Notes: a model not told the origin generated them from the sequence alone. A stretch of 64,000 nucleotides of DNA from Exobasidium rhododendri (GCA_026210745.1 CP110630.1:4774001-4838000); one strand, 5' to 3'. Positions 9,483 through 23,629 are shown, numbered from the stretch's first letter. Made by a program: numbers and translations.

Positions 9483-12400
9483 TTACTCGTGCTTGATCTC
9501 GCACAGCAGGTCGCCTTGTGAAACAGAATCATCCTTCTTGACCAAGATCCTTTCAACCTTACCAGACACAGGAGCACTGACGACGGTGTCCATCTTCATG
9601 GCGCTCATGACAAAGAGAGGATCACCTGCCTTGACATGTCCCTCTTCCTTCACTCGTACTTCCACACACACACCCGCCAAGGGACTACCGACGGAGCCAG
9701 GATCACTGGACGCCTTCTCCCTTCGCACGGTATCGTTGGAGGCCGTATGGTCATCGACGACAATCGATCTGGGCTCTGAATTGAGCTCAAAGTAGACCTC
9801 ACGTTGACCAGTCTCGCTGAGGGATCCAACGGCGAGCATTCGGACAATCAACAGCTTGCCTCGGTCGATATAAGCGTGGACCTCTTCTCCTTCCTTTGGC
9901 TTGCTCAAGCTGTGTTAACGAAAGGGAGAGAGAGTGAGTGAGTGAGAGAGCGAAACGAGGTGGAGTCAATAAAAAGGCACACATATGCGACAGTGCTACG
10001 TATGTCCACTCACAAGAATCGAGTAGGCAAGTTGCTCAAGTCACCGTAAAGCTCGACAAAGTCTTGGAACTCCTCAAACACCTTAGGGTACAATGCCCAA
10101 GAAATGGCGTCGCACGTGGAGTAGTTCTTATTGTACTTCTTTGACAGATCCTTCTTAATCTTGACCAAATCAACCGAGGGGAGATCTGCGCCAGGTCTAC
10201 CGACGACCTTCTTTCGACCACGGAGCAGTCTGTCTCTGAAGTCTGGGAAGCCGCCCGGTGGGACGCCCAGTCTACCCTGGAAGTACTCGTAGACCGACTC
10301 CGGCAAGTCCAACTTGTCCACCTGGTCGACAAATGCCTTTGGAGTCAGCTCGTTTCCAACCAAGAATTGCGCCAAGTCACCGCAGACCTTGGAGGAAGGC
10401 GTCACTTTGACGATATCACCAAGCAAGTGATTGGCATGGATGTAGGCATCCTTGATGGCATTCCATTGCTGACCGAGCCCATTGGCTTCACATTGCATGC
10501 GCAAGTTGGTGTATTGGCCACCGGGCATCTCATGATCGAATACGGACGAATCGGATGCTCGCAGGTTTGCTTCGAAGCAGGAGTACAGCTGACGAACCTG
10601 AGACCAGTACAGGTTCAAGTTCTGGATGTCTTCATGACGGATACCTGGTCCGAGACCCGTCTGCTCCAGAGAGGTGACCAGGGCGCCCATGGAGGGTTGC
10701 GAGGTCAGACCTGACATGGAATCGATGGCCACATCGACGACATCGGCACCCGCTTCGGCACAGGCCAGCATACTGGAGACCGCGATACCGGCAGTGTCGT
10801 GAGAATGGACGTGGATCGGCAAGTCGGGGTACTTTTTACGAATCCCTCCGACAAGTATTCTAGCAGCAGTAGGTTTCAGCAGACCAGCCATGTCTTTGAT
10901 GCCGAGGATGTGGATCCCCATCTTGACCAGCTCGTCTGTCAACTTGATGTAGTATTCGAGAGTATACTTGGGATGCTTTTTCGGGTTTGCGACATCTCCC
11001 GTGTAGCAGATTGTGCCTTCTACCACACCACCGGCTTTCTTAGCAGCATCGCACCCCAATCGAAGCGAGTCTACATTATTGAGCGAATCAAAGACTCGAA
11101 AGATGTCCAGTCCGCATTCGACGGCCTTTCTCGAGAATTCGTAGATGAGATTATCGGGGTAGGAAGTGTATCCCACCGCATTGGCACCTCGGACCAGAGC
11201 TTGCAACGGGATGTTCGGTACCAGCTTTCTGATCTTACGAAGCCTTTCCCAGGGGTCTTCGTAGAGGAAGCGCATGGCAACATCAAACGTCGCACCACCC
11301 CAACACTCCAAAGCAAAGGCATTCTTGAGAACGTAAGACGTCTCTTTGGCAATGTTCAGCATGTCAATTGTTCGTAGACGAGTGGCAAACAAGCTCTGAT
11401 GAGCATCACGCCAGGTTGTGTCCATGATCAAGGTACCATTGTACGCACGAACAGCCTTGGCAAAGGCTTCGGGGCCTTCATTGACGATGATGTTACGCCA
11501 TCCTTCTGTGCACGGCTTCGAGGCATCCAGGGGCTTGGATGGATCTTTTGGATCAGTGAAGGGCGGCATCTGAATTTCCGTCTTAAGACCCGGTTCGCCA
11601 TTCTGTCCGTTGATGGAGCTTCCATTGACGGCCACATCGCCCATGTAGGCCAACAATTTCTGAGCTCGATTCTTCGAAGGAACCAAGTTGAACAGCTCGG
11701 GAGTATCGTCAATCATCGTAGTCCAGGTGGAAGCCGAAGCAAATGCTTCATGGGTGAGCAGTCTGAACAGGAAGGGAATGTTTGTCTTGACTCCTCGAAT
11801 TCGGAATTCGACCAACGCTCGCAGCATCTTTCTACGAGCGACTTCATACGTTGCACCTCGACAGGTGACCTTGACGAGTAAGGAGTCGTAGTACGGCGTG
11901 ATTTGAGCACCTGCAAAGCCAGATCCTGCATCCAATCTAACACCATTTCCACCTGCAGATCGATAGACTTCGATCCTACCCGTGTCAGGTGTGAAATTCA
12001 TAGCTGGATCTTCGGTCGTGATTCGACATTGGATCGCCGATCCTCTCTTCTGAATCGTACTTTGAGACAGTCCCAAGTCTTCCAACGTGGCCCCTGCCGC
12101 GATTTGGATCTGCGCACCGACAATGTCGATTCCCGTGATTTCTTCCGTGATCGTGTGCTCCACCTGTAAACGGGGATTGATCTCGATAAAGTAATGACGA
12201 TTCTGCTGGTCGACGAGGAATTCACATGTACCTGCGTTCCTGTAGTTGGCCGTCTTGGCAATCTTGAGTGCATCAGATAGAATCTTTTGACGAGTCGCAT
12301 CAGGCAAATTGCTGGCAGGAGCTACTTCGACAACCTTTTGATGACGACGTTGAACGGAACAGTCTCGTTCGAACAGATGCACACAGTTACCTTGACCATC

Positions 12401-13564
12401 GGCCAGTAGTTGTACTTCGATGTGCTTGGGTCGATCCAAGAATCGTTCGATAAAGACGGTCGGATCACCAAACGAATTTTGAGCTTCTGATTTGGCCATG
12501 GCAAAGGCTTCCTTGAATTCTTCTTGCTTTCGCACAACTCGCATACCTCGACCACCACCTCCCATGGCTGCCTTGATAATGACGGGGAAACCGTTCTCCT
12601 CTACGAATCCAGCAGCATCTTCGTACTTTTCAATGGCACCCTCAGTGCCTGGACAGATAGGAACATTGGCTTTTGTAGCCAATTCACGAGCCTTGACCTT
12701 GTCACCGAGTCCATCGATTGTCTCTGGTCGAGGACCAATGAAAGCAATACCCGCATCTTCTACTGCTTTCGCGAAATCAGGGTTCTCCGATAGGAAACCG
12801 TACCCAGGGCTGGAGGGGAAAGCGAGAATTCGAGTCCTGTTCAGTCGCGAGCCTCTAGTAGATACTGACCAATTCTTCCCCCCTCTCTTCCTCCGGACTC
12901 ACTGAATCATATCGACTCCATGATCGACGGCTACCTGAACGATTTCTTTTATGTTGAGGTATGCTTGGACGGGGGTCAGGCCCTTTCCCACTTGATAGGC
13001 TTCGTCTGCCTTGTATCGGTGCGCAGTCATTCGATCTTCGTAGCTGCAGGGCGTGTGCGAAGTCAGATGTGCTTTGCTCTCAACATTCTCTACTTCCCTC
13101 CATAAGACGCCTCACCTGTAGATGGACACGGTCGTCATTGCCAGCTCGTGCTGCGCAAGACAATCATCAAATAAAAGTGGAGGGAGACAGAGACGACTTA
13201 GCACCTGTCTCATTTTGGCTGACAAGCCCGCACTTCCTGCAAACTTACTGCTGTTCGGAAGATACGAATGGCAATTTCCTGTGCTCAGTTCAGATTCACG
13301 TCGCTTCTGTCAGTCACTTTGTCGTTGATCGTCAGCCTTTTCCCACCCATCAGCACGACTCACACCTCTGTTGGCCACCATGAGCTTCTTGAGAGGTGTG
13401 CCATCGGTTTGCAAGTCCCGTCGTATACGATTGATTGTGGGAGGCAGACCGTGAGCGGTGTGTGTGCCAGGCGTTCCTGGTGAGCTATCAAAGTTGCCAT
13501 CCACAAAGACGCTTTTGGGGACGCCTGGGGGAGCCTGAGAACTTTCCGGCTCGTTCATCGGCAT
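9483..13564 (-). CDS. Pyruvate carboxylase
   Basis: Biotin enzyme that carboxylates pyruvate to oxaloacetate (anaplerosis, gluconeogenesis); cytosolic in most fungi. Six exons on the minus strand (13564-13364, 13278-13249, 13150-13116, 13043-12903, 12809-10014, 9909-9483) give 1,209 aa, the usual length. The biotin-carboxylase domain starts at KKLMVANRG and continues EIAIRIFRTA, HPGYGFLSENPDF and GGGGRGMRVV. The carboxyltransferase domain has TTWRDAHQSLFATRLRT and the zinc-binding HVHSHDT. The C-terminal biotinyl domain has SAMKMD with the biotin Lys near residue 1173. Two of the exons are only 30 and 35 nt, and all joins restore the family sequence (for instance NRG|EIAIRIF and RFF|LSKPKEGEE). 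The first 57 residues are a Pro/Ser/Gly-rich leader with no obvious mitochondrial presequence. All catalytic regions look intact. Confidence 0.97.
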
Positions 13565-14963
13565 CTTGACGTTTCTATTACCTAGCCTGGTGGGAAGGGG
13601 GTAGAAGAAGACGATGGAAGATCAGTCGTCAAAATCTTTTCGTGAGGTCTGTAAGAAGAAAGCAAGTGAACACGATCGACACTTTGAAAGACGAGCACAG
13701 AGAATAATCCGAGGGTCATGGGGGCAGATTTCAACTTTTGCTAGTGTCTTCCCACGCGAAAAGCCACCAAACCCGTTGAAATGTGTAATCCTTCCCGAAG
13801 GTGACGACGACGACAACAACAATCACCCCTCGATTAGCAGGAGCTTGGTAAGGTGTGGTGATCAAGGAGAGGCAGCAAGTGATGGGCCATCGGCAAAGCA
13901 GTCCATCAAACACAGTGAATTTGGCCCGGGACCGAGAGTAGCGCTCATCTCCTAGTACAGCGTCTCGGCTTGGCCCGTGCCTGGCTCCTGTCTCTCCACA
14001 AAGGACAGTCCTCTTCGTCCCTTCATTGTCCTGTAGATGTCACACTCCTGATGATGATGCAGGCCCTTCCCTTTCTTTCCCCTTGAGGAGCAGACAAAGG
14101 CTGATGACGATATACGCAGACCCCGACTCACAATTACGTATCAAGAAAGAAAGCTCTTCAGAGAAGGGTATTGCAGGTCTAGCAGAAGAAATGCCAGCCA
14201 CGAGATTAGCAGGGTTCCTTCTGCTTTTCCGAGCGAAAGGGAGAGGAGTGAGACCTGATTACAGGTGTATCGTCGACTGGGGCGAATTGATAATGACCTC
14301 TCTGAGGCGATGTGTGGAGAACAAGAGAGGAAGAAGAGAACGAGTAGGGAAGATTTGCTTTTTCCTTCTGTCGCGAAGATCTCTGGGCAAAGGGAGAGGG
14401 AGGTGGGTGGACAATCTTGCCGGGTCGAGATAAGAGAACTTACCTTGCTTTCCTGACTGAAAGCGAGCGACCGATACATGTCAGATATCAAAGCTTCTTA
14501 AAATTTCCACCTTTTTAACAATTGTAAATCTCGCTACTGATCGATTCATGTAAAGTATCGCATACGCAGTGGCACTAAGTAATGCCAGCCATAAGTGGCG
14601 CTAGTGTTGTATTGAGGACATTTAAATATAATTTCCAGACATGTTCAGATGAAAGTACACAACAAAGCACGCGCCTCATAGGCTCACTGATAACGATTGT
14701 GGTCATATCCGAGTCTCTTTCTCTCTCTCTCTCCACTTTGATATTCCCTGGCCACGCGAGAGTCGTGTTTCTAGATCGATCAACGTCCGCCGCGATCACC
14801 GCCTGTTCAACCTTGAGAAGTAGCCGGGAGGAGGCAGGCTTTGTCGCTCGCTATTCCCGTCTCCTGCTCGAGAAGCACTAAACACTCAAACATGATCAAA
14901 TGCTATTCCAAGATTGCAATGAGGTATCAATTTAAAATTACAGGACTACCACCGCTACTAACA
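13565..14963. other. Intergenic region between pyruvate carboxylase and the copper ATPase
   Basis: The stretch covers the promoter side of pyruvate carboxylase (near 13565) and the 3' side of the copper ATPase (near 14963). A 135-codon open frame at 14026-14433 is basic and resembles no family I know. A (CT)n run lies near 14715-14735. I see no RNA gene. Confidence 0.45.
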
Positions 14964-17900
14964 CTACGCCACTTCCAAAGGAATTGTCTCATAGCTACTT
15001 TGCTCACGATTGGATTTCCTTCTGCTGGCACCGAATAATGCCATAATTCTCTGAGTGCTAAATAGGCTGGATGCATCATCGTTCAACGACATCGGTTGCA
15101 TTTTGTCTTCATCTTCGTCAAGTGAGGCAATGTCGATTCCGTCCTTCACTTGAAGCCACTCTGGTCTCTTCCACCACTTCAGCGTCAAGCTACTAAGTAC
15201 GACGCTGACGCTACTGAAAGCCATAGCGGCACCTGCCATCATGGGATGAAGGTGAAAGCCCCACGGTAGACCGATTCCCATAGCCAGAGGAACAAAGACG
15301 AGATTGTACCCAGTCGCCCAAATGTAATTCAACTTGATTTGTTGAAAGATTCGTCTCGACAAGTGGAGCGAAGCAGCGACATCTAAAAGGTTGGCCCTCA
15401 TCAGGACAATCGAGGCAGCTTCCATTGCGATTTCCGTTCCACCTCCAATGGCAATGCCTAAAGTGGCTGCCGCTAAGGCCGGCGAGTCGTTGATCCCATC
15501 ACCGACCATGGCAATTCCGGTCGGTGGATCGGCTGCTTCCAGCTTAGTCTTCCATTGAGCGATGATACTTCTCTTTCCATTAGGACTCATTCCAGAAAAG
15601 ACATCTTCGTTTGCAATGTGAAGTTGCTTTGCGACTGCTCGAGCTGTCGCTTCACTATCGCCAGTCATGATACCACACTTGATTCCCATCCTCTTCAGTC
15701 CATCGATGCAATTCTTCGCTTCTACTTTCAGTTGATCCGCCAAAGATACGGCGCAGGCAAAAGAGCCATCAACAGCAACGAAGATCGTCGTCTTGCCTTG
15801 CGACGATTCTTGCACAGAGAAGGCATCAGCACGACCATCGATTGAGCAGCCTTGAGAGAGCAAAAAGGCGTAGTTGCCAATCAACAGTCGATGAGAAGAT
15901 GCACCCTCTACTTTTGCTCGACACTGGACGCCACTCCCCGTGACACTTTCAAAGTCTTCAATGACAATCGTCGATAGAGAACCAATGGATTGGTCGATCC
16001 AGAGCGAGGTAGCTCTTGCTAGAGGGTGCTCACTCTTCCTCTCGGCGGCTGCCACCATTTGCAAGACTTGTCTCTTTGTAGCATTACCAGCGCACAATTC
16101 ATCCATCTTTCCTTCCCTCTCCAGTGTACTAGCAGCATCTATTGACTTTTCCTCCTCTTCTCCCCCTGCATCCTCTTCAAGGAGCTGAAATTGGCCGTCG
16201 TTCCAGCAGAGGCTTGACACACTCAATCTTCCCTGTGTCAGCGTGCCGGTCTTGTCGAACAGGATGTGAGAGATAGTGCTGCTCGCTTCTAAAGGTCCGC
16301 CTCCTTTGATCAGTATCCCATTCTGTGCACCGACTCCAGTGCCGACCATCACGGCTGTCGGAGTGCTCAAACCCAGAGCACAGGGACAAGCAACGACGAT
16401 GACGCTGATACAGAGTTTCAGGCATACCATGAACTTTGTCGTGCCTTCTTGTTGAAAGAGATCGGGTAGTGTTTGTAATTGGAAAATGTGAGAGACGCTC
16501 ATCCAAAAGATGAACGTGAGAGCACCAAGTAGCACAATGCAGGGCACAAAGATTCCAGCGATCCGATCTGCAAATGCTTGGATCGGGGCTTTGCTTGTTT
16601 GTGCTTCGCTGACTAGGCGTACAATCTGACCCAGGCTCGCATCTTTACCTGCTCGAGTGACGCAAAAGTCAAATGATCCAAACGAGTTGACTGTTCCTCC
16701 GATGACCATGCTTCCCTTTTGCTTAACGATTGGCCTTGGCTCACCAGTCACCATACTTTCATCGACCGAGCTTTGACCTTGCACTACTATCCCGTCCGCC
16801 GCAATCTTCTCTCCTGGTATCACCTTGACGTAGTCTCCCCTTTGTATCAGCTCAGAAGGTACTTTCTTCTCCTGACGCAGCAACTTCCCGTCTGTGTAAA
16901 TCGTTGCCATGCTGGGTGTCAAGCTGATCAACTTGCTCAAGGCTTCGCTCGTTTTTCCCTTTGCCGCATTCTCCAAGTACCTTCCAAAGGTAACAAAGGT
17001 GATCAACATAGTTGAAGTTTCGAAAAACGTTCCAGGCATCATGCAGTCACCAGAGCAGAACAGAGCAATCACCATGGAGAAGAAACTGTACGCAAAGGAC
17101 GCAGTCGTACCAAGTATGATGAGGACGTCCATTGTAGCGCTGCAATGTCGAAGCGCTTTATAACTGCTGACATAGAAGCGTTTTCCAATGCCGAACTGTA
17201 CCGGCGTTGTCAAGAGGAGACATAACACATCGCCAAAGTATAGATTCGACAGCGGTTGCCACTGGAGTATGTTCCTGAAGAATGAAATTTTGGGAAGGAT
17301 CATGGAAATGGCGAAGACGGGCAAGGCAAACGACAGGGAGAACAAGAATGCTCTCCACCATTCTTTGATTTCCCTCGTCCTGCTCAGGCTTTGCAATTGA
17401 GTCGAGTCGGAGTTGTCACTCAGGACAGCATCGAATCCTAAATCTTCTATCTGATCCACAATATCCCTCACCCCGATCTTGCTGCAGTCATACTCCACTT
17501 TGGCTTCCTCTGTTGCCAGTGAGACCACACAAGACTTCACTCCATCCATGTCCCCGACTCCCTTCTCCACTGTCATCGTACAAGATGCACAAGTCATTCC
17601 AAACACCTTGAATACTTGAGCGTCTTCTTGAATTTCCACTTCCACGCTTGCTTCAAATCCCATGTCATCGATTTCTTCGGCAATCTTTTCAGGAGTCCAT
17701 CTGGATCCATCGTATTCTACCACTGCTTTCTCGGCTAGTAGGGCAACAGATACACTGTAAATGCCCTCCTGTTGTCGTAGCATACGTTCGATCGTCTGTA
17801 TGACGAAAGGAACATCAGCCCGCATCCCCTTCCTCGACAGCATCCTGTCATCACGTAACTACCCTCCGAGCACCCCCCCCCTCACTCACCTCGACACAAG

Positions 17901-17988
17901 CCCCGCATGTCATGCCTCCCACTTTGAAGTTGGCCATATTCTTAAAGGCAGCCTTTGTAGCCCCCCCTTCTGCTCCTTCGCCCTCCAT
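14964..17988 (-). CDS. Ccc2-type P1B copper-transporting ATPase
   Basis: Pumps Cu(I) into the late Golgi to load multicopper oxidases such as the Fet3-type ferroxidase, so it supports high-affinity iron uptake. Two exons (17988-17890 and 17795-14964, minus) give 976 aa. Exon 1 encodes the start of the first heavy-metal domain with [10 protein letters not shown]; the second domain has GMTCASC at about residues 99-105. The membrane part has the copper-specific CPC motif in [18 protein letters not shown]. Then come the phosphorylation site [18 protein letters not shown] and [13 protein letters not shown]. The C-terminal helices end near [18 protein letters not shown], followed by an acidic and Ser-rich tail. 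The TGEP phosphatase motif is present. The ATG is the first in frame and gives a short acidic leader before the metal-binding domain. Length and domain order match yeast Ccc2 (about 1,000 aa). Confidence 0.96.
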
Positions 17989-18490
17989 CACGAATGGTGA
18001 TCAGGAAGGGGATCCGCCTCAGATGATCAAGCGAGAACGCGACCGTTTCGGGAGACAATTCAGTGTGTCCCAGCTGCCGATCTGAAGCGAAGGGAAAAGA
18101 AGCGATTCGAACGAGTGTGCCGGAATGATGGGAGAGGAAATCGAGTGTGAATTGGACAGATGCAGGGGTGATACAAGGGAAATCTCTCGATTAGAGTTCG
18201 GACATATTTCGCCGGTGTTTAGCGAGACAAAAAATATCAAAGCTCGAGGCGTGCGTGTACCAGGTATTCGATGCGTCCTGAGAGTGAGGATTTTGGATGG
18301 CTCTCCCCTTCCTTCCCTCTTTCCTCATTCGCACGCCTTTACACTATCAGTCAATGCACACTCTATACTAACAATTGTCCTTCATTACGATGGTATTCTA
18401 GAACTTTTTAAGAAGAACATGGAAGCAGAGAATTCTCCTATACATGCAGTGAAGAGAGAAGAAGGAAAAGAAGAGCAGATTGGACTGTCA
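17989..18490. promoter_or_regulatory. Upstream region of the copper ATPase gene
   Basis: This 502-bp gap separates the start of the copper ATPase from the stop of the GH63-like gene (both minus strand). I looked for GATAA boxes that could link it to the Urbs1-type repressor in the same window and saw none. No other clear motif is visible. Confidence 0.4.
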
Positions 18491-21400
18491 CTACAACTCG
18501 TCGGGTGATGGAGGACGAGAGTAGGCGGCAGATGGAGCAATGGACCCAGTCTCGGATTTGCCGTCGTCGGTCATGTGTTCATCAAAGTAATGAGCGGCCA
18601 TACTACGAGGTGTTCTCGGCGTTCGAACACTCGTGCCAGTAGTACAGATTAGATAGGCGACCACACCGGTCCAACCACATTGATGACTGGCTCCTAGACC
18701 TGCTCCGCTATCACCATGAAAGAATTCGTGGAAGGGCACCAGATCACGGAAGTACGGGTCGTGATCCAAGAGGGGAATACCACCGTTGCAAGGTCGCCTT
18801 TGTTGTACTTCGTCCCGCTCAAAAATGGCAATCAAACGGGAGGTGAGTTCTTCGGCAACTTGCGCCAGGTGCATCATGTTTCCTGATCCAGTGGGGCATT
18901 CGACGGTGAAGGAGTTCCCGTAGAATTGATAGAACCGCTGAAGACTCTCGATCAACAAGAAATTCACAGCAATCCAAATCGGTCCTCGCCAATTACTATT
19001 GCCTCCGAACATGGAAGAACGACTGTCGCCTGGCCAGTAGCTGACGCCAAACTTCTCCCCTTTTGCTTCAATTTCCCAAGGGTGATCAGCGTGTTCCTTG
19101 GACAGACTACGAATTCCGTACGTCGAAAGGAACTCTGTCTCGTTGAGCATTCGTTTGAGGATGGCGTGCAGTCTATCACGATCTACCATGGAGAGCAATC
19201 TCCTATTCTGTCTACCTCCCGTCACTTGGATATTACGATTGCTCAATTCAGGTCGGTTCTCCAAGAACCATTTGACTCGCTTGCCGAACGACGGGAATCT
19301 AGTGAAGACCGTCGGTTCGAGCGTTAAGGTCGGGTAGAGTGCTATCAAGCCCAACAAGCTTTTCACTTGGATCTTTTCACTGTGGCCCGGACCAAATCGA
19401 ATAGCGTCAAAGTAGAACTGATCTTCTTCAGACCAAAGAGAGAAAGACTCTTCGTCGGAGTCCTTGTACGTCATGGCATCGGCGATGAAGATGAAGTGCT
19501 CAAAGAACTTCGAAGCAATGTCTTCATATGTCGGATTGTGTTTCGCCAATTCCAAGGCAATGTTCAGCATCTGTAGGGCATAGAAGCTCATCCACGCTGT
19601 TCCGTCCGCCTGACGCAGTGTGCCACCTGTTGGAAGCGGTTCTGATCGATTAAACGGTCCGATGTTGTCCAGGCCCAAGAATCCACCTTCAAAGACGTTT
19701 GATCCACCAGAGTCCTTTCGATTGACCCACCAGGTGAAGTTGATGAGTAGCTTCTGGAACACCCGCTCCAAGAAGTCTAGATCTTCTCTTCCGTACATCT
19801 TTCGCTCAATCTTGAAGACTCTAAAGGCAGCCCAGGCGTGTACCGGCGGATTGACGTCGCTGAAGTTCCATTCATACGCAGGCAACGCACCGTCTGGCTT
19901 CATGTACCACTCCCTGGTGAATAGGTCCAATTGCTTCTTTGCGTACGCCGGGTCAATCATGGAAAGAGGAATGCAGTGAAAAGCAGTATCCCACACAGCA
20001 GGGAAAGGATATTCCCACTTGTCTGGCATGGATAAGATGTCTTCCATGTGTAGATGTCTCCACTCCTTGTTACGAACATTCTTTCTTTCCGCGGGTGGCG
20101 GAGGTTGACCGGGGTCTCCTGCGATCCATTCAGGTTGAATAAAGCAGTAGAATTGCTTGTTCCATAGCATTCCTGCATATCCTTGTCTCATAATCGATCG
20201 AGTGTCGTCAGGAAGATGACCTTGCGCTATTCGGTGATAGAATTCCTCTGCCTCAGAACGTCGGTCTTCGACCAACGCATCAAATTGCTCGTCATCATTC
20301 ACACTAGGGTCTTCTGCAGCCGTACTGGTGGTCAATTTGATACGAACGACGGCGCATCCCCCATTCGGTGGCACTTTTTCAAAGACGTAATGAGCTCCTG
20401 CTTTCGTGCCTTGCTTTTTCGGATTCACATAGTCTCTTCTGGGAGAAGTGTCGGTGTTTGGTTCGTAGTACACTTCTTCCTCTTCCACTTCTTCGTGGTG
20501 CTCTTCTTCAATCTCCATCTCAATCATTTCATCCACTAGTCCCTCTGCTTCTACTCCCTTTCCTTCCTCGGGGTGATGTGTTACCCTGTATCGATTGGGA
20601 AGCTCTGACCTTTTGAACCATTTCTTCACTGGCTTTACGACCTTCTTCATCACCTTGACCATTCTTGTCTTCCGAAGCGCTTGTGGTTGATCCTTTTCCA
20701 GTCGATGCGCAGGAATAATGACGTCGTGGAAAGCGTCCTTGGCAAACGTCTTGTTGTTTCCTCCGTAGAGTCTTTCGAAATTTGTCTCGTTTTCGGTGAA
20801 CATGAGCGTCGGAACCACTTCTTCATCAGAGACAGGTTCAGGTGCAGATCCTCTCTTGGCAGGAGGTGCACTTGGTGCGGGACTGGAAGGACAGTAGAGA
20901 TGGTATCGTCCGAGCTCCTTGTGGTCTGCTTGAATCGTCATGTCATCGGTTTGCTTCATCGTCGGCTTGGGAGGCTCTTCCTTTGACCATGACCAATTAT
21001 TCTTGAAAAACATCTGTGGAATGATGTGTAGATCTGCTTCTTCTGGTCCTCGGTTGTAGGCACTAATTCGACAGGACATTGCGTCTTCATTTTCATCGTC
21101 TTTGGCATATTCGATGAAAATGTCCCAGTATTTACCCTCATCAAAGAGATCCATATCGGTGATCTCAAATTCAGCAACATCTCGACTTCTCATTTGAGAC
21201 TCTCGCACCAATTGTTCGTACGGGTAAGAAGCTTGGGGATACTTGTAAAGCATTTTCATGTAGCTGTGCGTGGGTGTATTGTCCAGGTACCAGTAGAGCT
21301 CCTTTACATCTTCTCCGTGATTGCCTGAAAAGAGAAGTGGTTAAAGATTTAGTGGCAGGCACATCACTCTATAGCCTACGCTGTGGGGAAAGGCACCCAC

Positions 21401-22452
21401 CCTGATTGTTTGCCAGTCCAAAGAGTCTTTCCTTCAGCATTCGATCTTTGCCGTTCCAAAATGCCAGACTAAATCCCAGCCGACAGTGATTATCTGAGAT
21501 ACCGGCAATCCCATCCTCTCCCCATCGGAATGTTCGACTACGCGCGGCTTCATGAGGGAAATGCGTCCAGGCATCTCCATTGCCGCTGTAATCTTCACGG
21601 ACAGTTGCCTACAAACGAGCACGGAGGTAAGCGGACACAACCTAGCATGGCTACCGAACGGCATGCATCTTAGCACTTACCCATTGCCTTTCACTCAAGT
21701 AACAGCCCCATCTTCTCCAATACTTCTCTTTCCTTGCATCTTCCTCCAACCTCTTCTCTTCGGTTGAGAGCAGATGATTTCCTCCCCAAGCGCGGAAATC
21801 TATGCCTTCTTCGGATGCTCCAGTCGTGCCTCTGCTATGGTGGCCACCTTCTGTAGTCTCGCTGGGAAAAGCGGAGTGTTGACCTGCACCACCACTCATC
21901 GTAGGCGTGCTTGGAGACTGTGCTCTACTAGAGCCTTTGTAGTAGGACTGGGACCTGTGATGATACGTCTCTGGTCTAGCAGAGTAGTGGTTGGGATTCT
22001 GGCATCATGAGAGCACTTTCGTGGTTAGGAAGATGCAAAAAATGTGTATGCCTGGACTCGTCACCTACAATATAAGGAGACTTGCCAGCCTGGTACTCTG
22101 TTTCTTGATCTACAACAGCCTCTCGCGAATGAAATGAATGTCGCTTTGAGGCACTGTGATGCGAAAGTTGAGGGCGGGCTTCTGGTATCTCTTCTGCTTG
22201 CAATGATTTCTACTGATCAGCTCCTGCTTTCTCACAGACTACTTTTCATGACTAACCTGCGTTGTCCTCTCGCTTCTTTCTTTGAGGATGAGCACCTCCA
22301 GGACCAGTAAGAGCAGCTGTACCTGTTCCAGGAATATTGATACGCAACTGATCAATGGTAGTGTCGATGGCGCTATCTGATCCACGACTTGATAGCACAG
22401 GAGTCGATCTACCTGAAGAAGCAGCGTGGAATTCGTCTTCGGAACCACTCAT
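18491..22452 (-). CDS. GH63-like glucosidase-fold protein (yeast YMR196W type)
   Basis: Large protein of the family related to mannosyl-oligosaccharide glucosidase and mannosylglycerate hydrolase; the yeast relative is cytoplasmic and poorly characterised. Five exons (22452-22257, 22193-22069, 21998-21681, 21608-21401, 21324-18491, minus) give 1,226 aa. Family hallmarks are KRWGxYLSERQW (here [12 protein letters not shown]), [56 protein letters not shown] and, at the C-terminal barrel, WGPIW-like [15 protein letters not shown] and [14 protein letters not shown] Lys/Glu-rich linker between the N-terminal and (alpha/alpha)6 parts is unusual. The first 140 residues are Ser/His/Tyr-rich and disordered-looking. 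There is no signal peptide, which argues for the cytosol and against the ER glucosidase I role. The substrate is not known from sequence. Confidence 0.9.
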
Positions 22453-23629
22453 GGAGATGAACGAAGTTTGCGGAGATCCGGCTGAGATGGAAGCAAGGGT
22501 GCCGCAAGTACAGTAGGAGGGAAGAGTGATGGAAAGTCGAGACGGACCAGTACCGGTTTCAAGCGAGGAAGAACAGAAAAAAGGAATGTGACCTGGTATT
22601 CGGAATCTTTAGAGAATAACTCGACACTCGACGACTCCAATAGACTACTGCCGAAGAGGACAGACAGTAAGTGGGAAGGGGAGAGGTGGGAAGATTGAAA
22701 CCGATGATGACCTCTGCTAGTCGAACAATGAGAAAGTGCACAAACTGACAGCGTAAGAAGAATTCACCAATCTCTTCCCCGTCACGCTTGTCTTTCTGTC
22801 CCTTTCCCTGTATCCATTGCCTGCCTAGTCTGCCAGACAAGTCTAAGAAGGTCCCGGCCCTCCACCGTCCGTTCGCGAAATTTACAACGAGTCCAGCTTC
22901 TGAGACCCCCCATTAGCGGCACCTGTGCATATTATTATGCACAATGAAGTGAAGCAGCCGCCTCTTTCCTCGACTGACCACCTCGTCGAACTTTTTAATT
23001 CTTCCCCCAACGCCCCAATTATCAACGCGTATCCGTAAGCACCCTCTGAGAGTGAATTGAAAGATTACGATAAGCGAATTCGGGGGAGTGCAACGTTCAA
23101 CGTTTGAGGCCACTATCACACTGGATGCGTTGAAGATGTGAGATGCGTACGATAGGCGGGGGAAGGTGCAGTTCTGCACGTCCATCCCAGCTGCTGCTAC
23201 TCCCCCTCCTCCTCTACTAATCTCCTCCTCTTAATGTTCCAATTCCCCTCCTTGTCCCCCTCCATTCAATGACATGTGCCCACAACCTCGTTAGCGCACT
23301 TCTCAAGGATCCACACGGTCCTTCGCGTAGCGCGTGGAATAGCGTTCTATGCAAAGGGCCAAGACGAGATGAGACACGCTTAAGTGACGGAAATAGTCAG
23401 AGCGGGTGATCCTATGTACTGTATACTACTGAATAAGATACTGAAGATCGCCCCGCACTTTTGGCTTCACTAGGCTATGTAGTGAACCTTGCGATTGATT
23501 ACCGCTCTAGCCACTGCAATTGAGGAGACCCCGGCAGTTGAGGAGACCCCGCTCTTGTTCTCTTGCTCGTCTCTCTGCTTTGAATGAGCATCCTCATCAT
23601 CACCACCACCTCCACGTCAAGGCAATCCG
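22453..23629. promoter_or_regulatory. Divergent promoter region
   Basis: Start-to-start gap of 1.18 kb between the GH63-like gene (minus) and the unrecognised 394-aa gene (plus). The short open frames in it have no family resemblance. No clear regulatory motif stands out. Confidence 0.4.

Noticed and set aside
10367-11881. Plus-strand open frames up to 192 codons
   Set aside because: They are antisense to the pyruvate carboxylase main exon, which matches its family throughout.
14026-14433. 135-codon plus-strand open frame between pyruvate carboxylase and the copper ATPase
   Set aside because: Its composition is Arg-rich and low-complexity, it has no family resemblance, and the position fits promoter and 3' untranslated sequence.
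18926-20616. Several plus-strand open frames of 80-130 codons
   Set aside because: They are antisense shadows of the long GH63-like exon, whose codons are clearly on the minus strand.
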